Positions 5,836-9,589 of a stretch of DNA of 9,589 bases are shown here, piece by piece. Location of the stretch: the NCBI GenBank assembly GCA_013696265.1, contig JACCYX010000330.1, forward strand, positions 1-9,589, given 5' to 3'. Position 1 is the first letter of the stretch. The number at the start of each line of letters is the position of its first letter. The translations under genes and the position numbers were made by a program. The DNA is from Chloroflexia bacterium (GTDB lineage Bacteria; Chloroflexota; Chloroflexia; Thermomicrobiales; UBA6265). Below the pieces are notes generated by a model. That model saw only the letters and a list, made by a program, of their open reading frames with translations, was not told the DNA's origin and ran no database searches.

Positions 5836-8256
5836 TCAGACCAGCTCGTTGCGGTGCGCGAAGGCGACCACGGCCGACCGGGAAGGGAGATCGAGCTTGG
5901 TGAAAATGCTGGTCACGTGCGCCTTCACCGTGCGGACGGTGATGAACAGGATGTCCGCAATCTGTTGGTTAGAGGCCCCCTGGGCAACCAGTCGCAGGAC
6001 CTCTCGCTCCCGGCGGCTGAGGACCGAGTCCGCCGATTCGCGGGACCCGAGCAGCGCCACGGCGGTGTCGATCGCCCGGTCACGGGAACTCACGCTGCCG
6101 GTGATCCAGGCGGTCTCAAAGGCGGAGTTCCCCAGCTTCGCCCGGGCACGCTCCCGCGCGGCGACGGCGTCCACCGTGTCCCCGGGTGGTTGGAGCGGCA
6201 TCACCTCGCCGCGGATCGCCGCGGCGGCGCTGAAGAGCTGGACGCAGACCTTGGGATATCCGGTGGACTCCGCGATCAACGCGACACCCTCCAGGCAACG
6301 CACCAGTCCCCGGCGATCCAGCACCTGGCGATGGAGCCCGAGGGCACCGATGAAATGCGCGCGGGCCTGGCCGAGCTTCCGCTGGCGCACAGCCACACGC
6401 CCCATGCTCTGAAGCACAGCGGCCACCCCCGACTTCTCGTTGACCTCCTGAAAGAGCTTCAGGCTCTCTTCGAACAGGCTCCGGGCGGCGATGTCGTCGC
6501 CCCGGCAGCGGAGCGCGAGCCCGATATTGTGGAGGGAATGGGCGACCCGCCGGATGTTCCCCTGCTCCCGGCTGACGGCCAGCGCCTCCTCATTCCACCG
6601 CTGGGCGGCGGCGGCGTCCCCTTCAGCGATCGCCAGATCACCGAGGTTGTTCATGATCGTTGCCGGTATATGCACGGGGTCGATCTCCCGCCGGAGCGCC
6701 AGGCTCGCTTCGAGCAACTGCCTGGCATCGTCGAGATCGCCGTGCGCCGTGGCCAGCATGCCGAGGTTGTTCAGGGCGCTGGCGATCCCGTTCCGGTCGC
6801 CGATCTCCCGCCGGAGCGCCAGGCTCCGCTCGTACAGGTCGCGCGCGAGCTGAAGCTCGCCAAGCTCGTAGACGAGGTTGCCGAAGTTGTTCAGGGTCAA
6901 GGCCCGCAGGACCGGCACGGCGTCGGCTTCCACCGCGAGCGCACGTTCCAGCCAGCGCCTGCCCTCCGCCAGATGGCCTTCCGCGTACCAGAAGAACCAG
7001 AGGGCGTTGACCAACCGGAGTGTGAGCTCGGGGTCGTGATCAACCGACCACGCGAGGGCCGCCCGCAGGTTGCCATGCTCCACGGTGAGCCGCTTGCGCC
7101 AGGCGGCCTGGTCCTGACGAAGCAGCTCGACATTCGCGCGCTCCGCGAGGCCCACGTACCAGGTTGCGTGCTGGTGGCGGGTGGCGGTACCGGCCGCCCC
7201 GAGCCGATCGAGCGCGAATTCGCGGATCGGCTTGAACATGATGTAGCGGGGCTCGCCTTCGCCCTCCTCCGTCGTGCGCAGGAGGCTCTTGTCGACGAGC
7301 GACGTCGCCCCTGCCAGGGTATCGATCGTGGGCTCTCCAAAGGTGCTCCACAGGGCCTCGGCGGCTTCGAGCGTGAACCCACCCAAAAACACCGAGACAC
7401 ATTGGAGGAACTGCTGCTCGGCGACGGTGAGCAGGCCAAAACTCCAGGCAACGGCGGCATGCATGGTTTGCTGACGTGCCGGGCGGTCGGGAGCGCTACC
7501 TGTCAGCGTTCCGAGAAAGCTCTGCGCCAGGCGGTCGTGCAGCACGATCGGAGGGAGGGCGTTGCCGCGGGCGGCGGCCAGTTCGATCGCGAGCGGCAGC
7601 CCGTCGAGCTGGCGGCAGATTCCGGCGACGGCGGCCGCATTGTCATCGGAAAGGGTGAAGCCTGGATGGACGGATTGGGAGCGGGACACGAACAACCTGA
7701 TCGCGTCGGTCCCGGCAAGGTCGGCCGTTGGCTGGTTGTCGTCAGGTACGGGAAGGGACAGGGGTGAAATGGGAACGATTCGTTCGTTTGTGAGGCCCAG
7801 GCGAACCTGGCTCGTCACGAGCACCGTCAGGAAAGGAAGCTCGATCAGCATGCCGGCGATATCCGGCGCGCTCGCGATGACATGCTCGAAGTTGTCGAGG
7901 ACCAACAGGATCTCCAATCCCGTGAGCTCTTCGATGATCTGGTCGGGCAACGTCCGGTGGCCTGCCTCCCGCACGCCGAGCGCCTGGCCGATTGCCGCGA
8001 GTACGCCGTCGGGATCGTGCGTCGAGGCGAGCGGCACGAAGGTCACGCCATCCGGGAAGTGGTGTTCGGCGGCACTGGCCACCCGCAGGGCGATACGGGT
8101 CTTGCCGACACCGCCGGGACCGGTCAGGGTCAGGAGGGATGTGTCTGGGTGCGCGAGCAGCGCGATCACCTCGGCAACCTCGCTGCCGCGTCCAATCAGC
8201 GGCGTTCGCGGCACCGGGATGCGATGCGGGTGAGCGGTGGGCGATACGGTGGTCAT
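5836..8256 (-). CDS. NB-ARC-type NTPase / TPR / LuxR-family transcriptional regulator
   Basis: An 806-residue cytoplasmic signal-sensing transcription factor of the large NTPase-regulator type (MalT/AfsR/GerE-like layout). Walker A is GPGGVGKT at 46-53, Walker B is LLVLDN at 117-122, a VTSQ sensor-like segment is at 147-150, and the GLPL motif of NB-ARC proteins is at 219-222. A winged-helix-like linker region covers about 270-360. Five repeats of exactly 40 residues (456-655), each starting near N-N-x-G, form a TPR array that probably binds the ligand or partner. The C-terminal LuxR/GerE helix-turn-helix spans about 746-806, with LSRREREVLRLVAQG and the recognition-helix region T-V-R-T-V-K-A-H. 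There is no receiver domain. The start at 8256 has a modest GGTGGA-like site; a TTG-initiated form 38 residues longer is possible but looks poor. Family knowledge says such proteins oligomerise when nucleotide and inducer bind. The inducer here is unknown. It lies between the sortase and the secreted proteins, on the same strand, and may regulate them or itself. Confidence 0.94.
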   Translation of the reverse strand: MTTVSPTAHPHRIPVPRTPLIGRGSEVAEVIALLAHPDTSLLTLTGPGGVGKTRIALRVASAAEHHFPDGVTFVPLASTHDPDGVLAAIGQALGVREAGHRTLPDQIIEELTGLEILLVLDNFEHVIASAPDIAGMLIELPFLTVLVTSQVRLGLTNERIVPISPLSLPVPDDNQPTADLAGTDAIRLFVSRSQSVHPGFTLSDDNAAAVAGICRQLDGLPLAIELAAARGNALPPIVLHDRLAQSFLGTLTGSAPDRPARQQTMHAAVAWSFGLLTVAEQQFLQCVSVFLGGFTLEAAEALWSTFGEPTIDTLAGATSLVDKSLLRTTEEGEGEPRYIMFKPIREFALDRLGAAGTATRHQHATWYVGLAERANVELLRQDQAAWRKRLTVEHGNLRAALAWSVDHDPELTLRLVNALWFFWYAEGHLAEGRRWLERALAVEADAVPVLRALTLNNFGNLVYELGELQLARDLYERSLALRREIGDRNGIASALNNLGMLATAHGDLDDARQLLEASLALRREIDPVHIPATIMNNLGDLAIAEGDAAAAQRWNEEALAVSREQGNIRRVAHSLHNIGLALRCRGDDIAARSLFEESLKLFQEVNEKSGVAAVLQSMGRVAVRQRKLGQARAHFIGALGLHRQVLDRRGLVRCLEGVALIAESTGYPKVCVQLFSAAAAIRGEVMPLQPPGDTVDAVAARERARAKLGNSAFETAWITGSVSSRDRAIDTAVALLGSRESADSVLSRREREVLRLVAQGASNQQIADILFITVRTVKAHVTSIFTKLDLPSRSAVVAFAHRNELV

Positions 8257-8318
8257 GGCGTCCACCCATGCGACAACACACCTGAAGATACAATCACCTT
8301 GACGCACCGCGAGGCGTC

Positions 8319-8369
8319 TGTCAACGCGGCGACGGGAGCCAGCGGCCGGGACCGCGATCGGCGTTGACA
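8319..8369. promoter_or_regulatory. Inverted repeat upstream of the LuxR-type regulator
   Basis: TGTCAACGC (8319-8327) and GCGTTGACA (8361-8369) form a perfect 9-bp inverted repeat 33 bases apart. A further TTGACGC stands at 8299-8305. On the minus strand the first arm supplies a consensus-like TTGACA 63 bases before the start codon, but I find no good -10 at 16-18 bases. Promoter parts or an autoregulatory operator are both possible. Confidence 0.3.
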
Positions 8370-8455
8370 ATGGCGTGAGGAAACGGCTGGGTGGATCTGG
8401 GTAACGGGCGCGCCATCGACGAATGTACCGATCCTCGGCACTCCTGGGGTCGTGG

Positions 8456-8497
8456 AAACACCGGACCCCTCGAGCGGATCCGGTGCCTCCGGTGTTT
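8456..8497 (-). terminator. Hairpin between sortase and regulator genes
   Basis: AAACACCGG (8456-8464) pairs perfectly with CCGGTGTTT (8489-8497). A second 7-bp pairing, CACCGGA (8459-8465) with TCCGGTG (8479-8485), competes for the same left arm. The structure lies 43 bases past the sortase stop. No T-run follows, so it is terminator-like or attenuator-like rather than a clear intrinsic terminator. Confidence 0.45.
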
Positions 8498-8539
8498 GCT
8501 GCCCCAGGGTTGGCCGGGGCGGCCGCCCGTGATCGGGTG

Positions 8540-9211
8540 TCAGGCTTCGGGGGTGCCCTCGTCGGCGACCCGCATCGCGCGTACCACAGTCCGTTCGTCG
8601 TACTCGCTGATCGAGCTGTCCCACTGGCCGCCGCAGGTCATCAGCGTGACCGCCTCGTACCCGGTCATGCCCAGCACCTCCTCGGCGGGCGGTTCGAGGT
8701 TGCTCTCCTGCCGCACCCATTCGACCTCATAGGTAAAGGCGTTCTCCTCCTCGTCGAGCAACACCACCTCGTCGCCCTCGCGCAGCGTGCCGAGGTCGAA
8801 GAAGACGGCTTCGGGATGTCCCCACCAGTTGAGGTGGCCGGCGATCAGGAGGTTGCCCGTCTCGCCGAGCCGCGCGGTTTCCTTGTACCAGGCGACGTGG
8901 GCTTCGTCGCTCGGCTGCTGCATCACCCCACCCACGGTTTCGAGGATTTCGACCGGGGCATCGACCTCGATTGCCTCGATCTTCAGGTTGAACGGCACCG
9001 CGCCCCGCGGGCAATCGTCCGCATCGTCGCCCTCGGCGCCGGGTGTCGCCGGAAGGCAGAGGCTGGCTGGGGTCCCGCCCGGCGGGGTGCCGTCGATCGG
9101 CTCGATCACCTGGTCGCCCTGGGCCATGATGCCGGAACGGACAAGGGCGGTTCCGCCGAGCGGCACGGCGAGCAGGGCCGCCAGTTTCCGGCGCGAAAGG
9201 GTGTGGAACAT
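8540..9211 (-). CDS. Class F-like sortase
   Basis: A 223-residue transpeptidase that should cut a YPNTG-type sorting signal between Thr and Gly and join the protein to a surface nucleophile outside the membrane. The catalytic His is in L-L-I-A-G-H-L (H126), Cys in T-L-M-T-C-G-G (C193) and Arg in Y-D-E-R-T-V-V (R207). The order and the T-C-G-G context are typical of class F sortases. W-Y-K ahead of G-E-T-G-N also fits that class. Start 9211 is chosen for GGGGA seven bases upstream and for the N terminus: SRRKLAALLAVPLGGTAL looks like a Tat-type or uncleaved signal segment. Residues about 30-70 form a Pro/Gly/Asp linker with two extra Cys (52, 67). The frame is open upstream into the surface-protein tail at 9212-9589, so the product could be made as a fusion; see that entry. 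A separate translation start is the likelier reading. Confidence 0.9.
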   Translation of the reverse strand: MFHTLSRRKLAALLAVPLGGTALVRSGIMAQGDQVIEPIDGTPPGGTPASLCLPATPGAEGDDADDCPRGAVPFNLKIEAIEVDAPVEILETVGGVMQQPSDEAHVAWYKETARLGETGNLLIAGHLNWWGHPEAVFFDLGTLREGDEVVLLDEEENAFTYEVEWVRQESNLEPPAEEVLGMTGYEAVTLMTCGGQWDSSISEYDERTVVRAMRVADEGTPEA

Positions 9212-9589
9212 GGAGTCATCCCCAAGGCGTTGACGGCCGGTAACGGGGGCCGACACAAGGTCGGCAACCCTACGACGACGGGTGGCGAGCAGGGCCAACA
9301 GGCCAGCGAGCGGGGCGAAGGCCGGAAGTTCGGCCGGTCCGCCTGGTCCCTCGTCGGGACCGAGACCCGTGTTCGGGTACTTGGTCGGGGTCTTGCCGGG
9401 CTTGCCCTTGTCGCCCGGGTCGCTGCTGCAGTTGTAGACCGTGACGATCGTTTCCTGACCGTCATAGACGTTGATCCAGTTGCCATCGTCCGAGAGTTGT
9501 TCGGACTTCATATGGCACCATTCGCCATCCTGCTCGTCCAGCCAGTACTCGCCGGGGTCGATGCCGCCCCAGGTCGTCATGCCGCCGCC
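9212..9589 (-). CDS. C-terminal part of a third surface protein with sorting signal (cut by window edge, no stop)
   Basis: The N-terminal part lies outside the window. About 125 residues are visible (126 codons to the edge). Counting from the Met at 9580, residues 1-51 match module 8 of the eight-module protein: G-(E/D)-Y-x-L-D-E, D-G-E-W-C-H, E-T-I-V-x-V-Y-N-C. A Gly/Lys/Pro linker follows, then KYPNTG (67-72), a short hydrophobic stretch (about 83-99, rich in Leu/Ala/Pro) and RRRR (101-104), together a complete cell-wall sorting signal. A stop would be expected right after the arginines. Instead the frame runs through 20 further codons into the sortase Met at 9211. A TAG lies in another frame exactly at the fourth arginine codon, so the loss or gain of one base could have removed the stop. 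It is probably the sortase's own substrate. Confidence 0.75.
9219..9223 (-). promoter_or_regulatory. Ribosome binding site of the sortase
   Basis: GGGGA on the minus strand, seven bases before the ATG at 9211-9209. It supports independent or reinitiated translation of the sortase despite the open frame running in from upstream. Confidence 0.6.
9249..9265 (-). other. Small hairpin in the junction between sorting signal and sortase
   Basis: GCCGAC and GTCGGC form a perfect 6-bp stem with a 5-base loop, between the arginine codons and the sortase start. Such a structure suits a short intergenic spacer better than a protein linker, and so mildly supports the idea that this stretch was once non-coding. 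Confidence 0.4.
9365..9379 (-). other. YPNTG sorting motif of the third surface protein
   Basis: Tyr-Pro-Asn-Thr-Gly, an LPXTG-type motif with Tyr in the first position, followed by a hydrophobic segment and RRRR. This three-part layout defines sortase substrates. The motif sits about 150 bases before the sortase start. Confidence 0.85.

Noticed and set aside
5599..7767. Plus-strand open frame of 722 codons opposite the regulator
   Set aside because: The minus strand carries clear NTPase, TPR and LuxR motifs throughout. The plus-strand product has no motif of its own.
8364..8369. TTGACA on the plus strand as a promoter -35 element
   Set aside because: No -10-like hexamer lies 16-18 bases downstream, and no plus-strand gene follows.
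8501..8520. GCCCC...GGGGC short stem near the sortase stop
   Set aside because: Only five pairs in a GC-rich stretch; likely chance beside the better hairpin at 8456-8497.

Overview
The window looks like high-GC chromosomal DNA from a bacterium that displays proteins on its surface by a sortase route. Several traits fit Chloroflexota of the Thermomicrobia/Sphaerobacter kind: a class F-like sortase, very long chains of prealbumin-like (CnaB/SpaA-type) modules, and a large NB-ARC/TPR/LuxR regulator. A high-GC actinobacterium is not excluded. This assignment is inference; no marker gene is present.

Every gene I can support lies on the minus strand, so transcription runs from right to left. From 9589 downwards the order is: (i) the C-terminal end of a surface protein cut by the window edge, with a KYPNTG sorting motif, a hydrophobic stretch and four arginines; (ii) a class F-like sortase (8540-9211) in the same open frame, with no stop codon between the two; (iii) a 283-base gap with a hairpin and an inverted repeat; (iv) an 806-residue regulator with an NTPase, five 40-residue TPR-type repeats and a LuxR helix-turn-helix (5836-8256); (v) a 261-base gap; (vi) a 1164-residue secreted protein made of eight tandem modules that ends in a YPNTG motif without a membrane anchor (2080-5574); (vii) a 119-base gap; (viii) a 601-residue secreted paralogue of three modules joined by 'QANPT' linkers (155-1960); (ix) a strong hairpin just after the last stop (91-126). 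Positions 1-90 hold nothing I can assign.

The two secreted proteins and the truncated third belong to one family. All 44 cysteines of the two complete mature proteins fall in a strict pattern of four per module over eleven modules. Ten of these modules have a Glu before a P-x-G type turn and an Asn exactly four residues after the fourth cysteine; the eleventh keeps a related Glu and Asn. Eight have a Lys three residues before the first cysteine. That Lys/Glu/Asn set is what self-made isopeptide bonds in CnaB domains use, so these may be stalks locked by both disulfide and isopeptide bonds.

As a working model, the sortase attaches the sorting-signal paralogue, the other two paralogues are secreted partners or unanchored forms, and the NTPase/LuxR protein controls one or more of them. 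The physical grouping and sequence relationships are visible; the functional coupling is inference. The most striking points are the open frame joining a sortase substrate to its sortase, the 4-Cys/isopeptide module framework, the QANPT linker repeat, and the anchorless YPNTG end of the largest protein.
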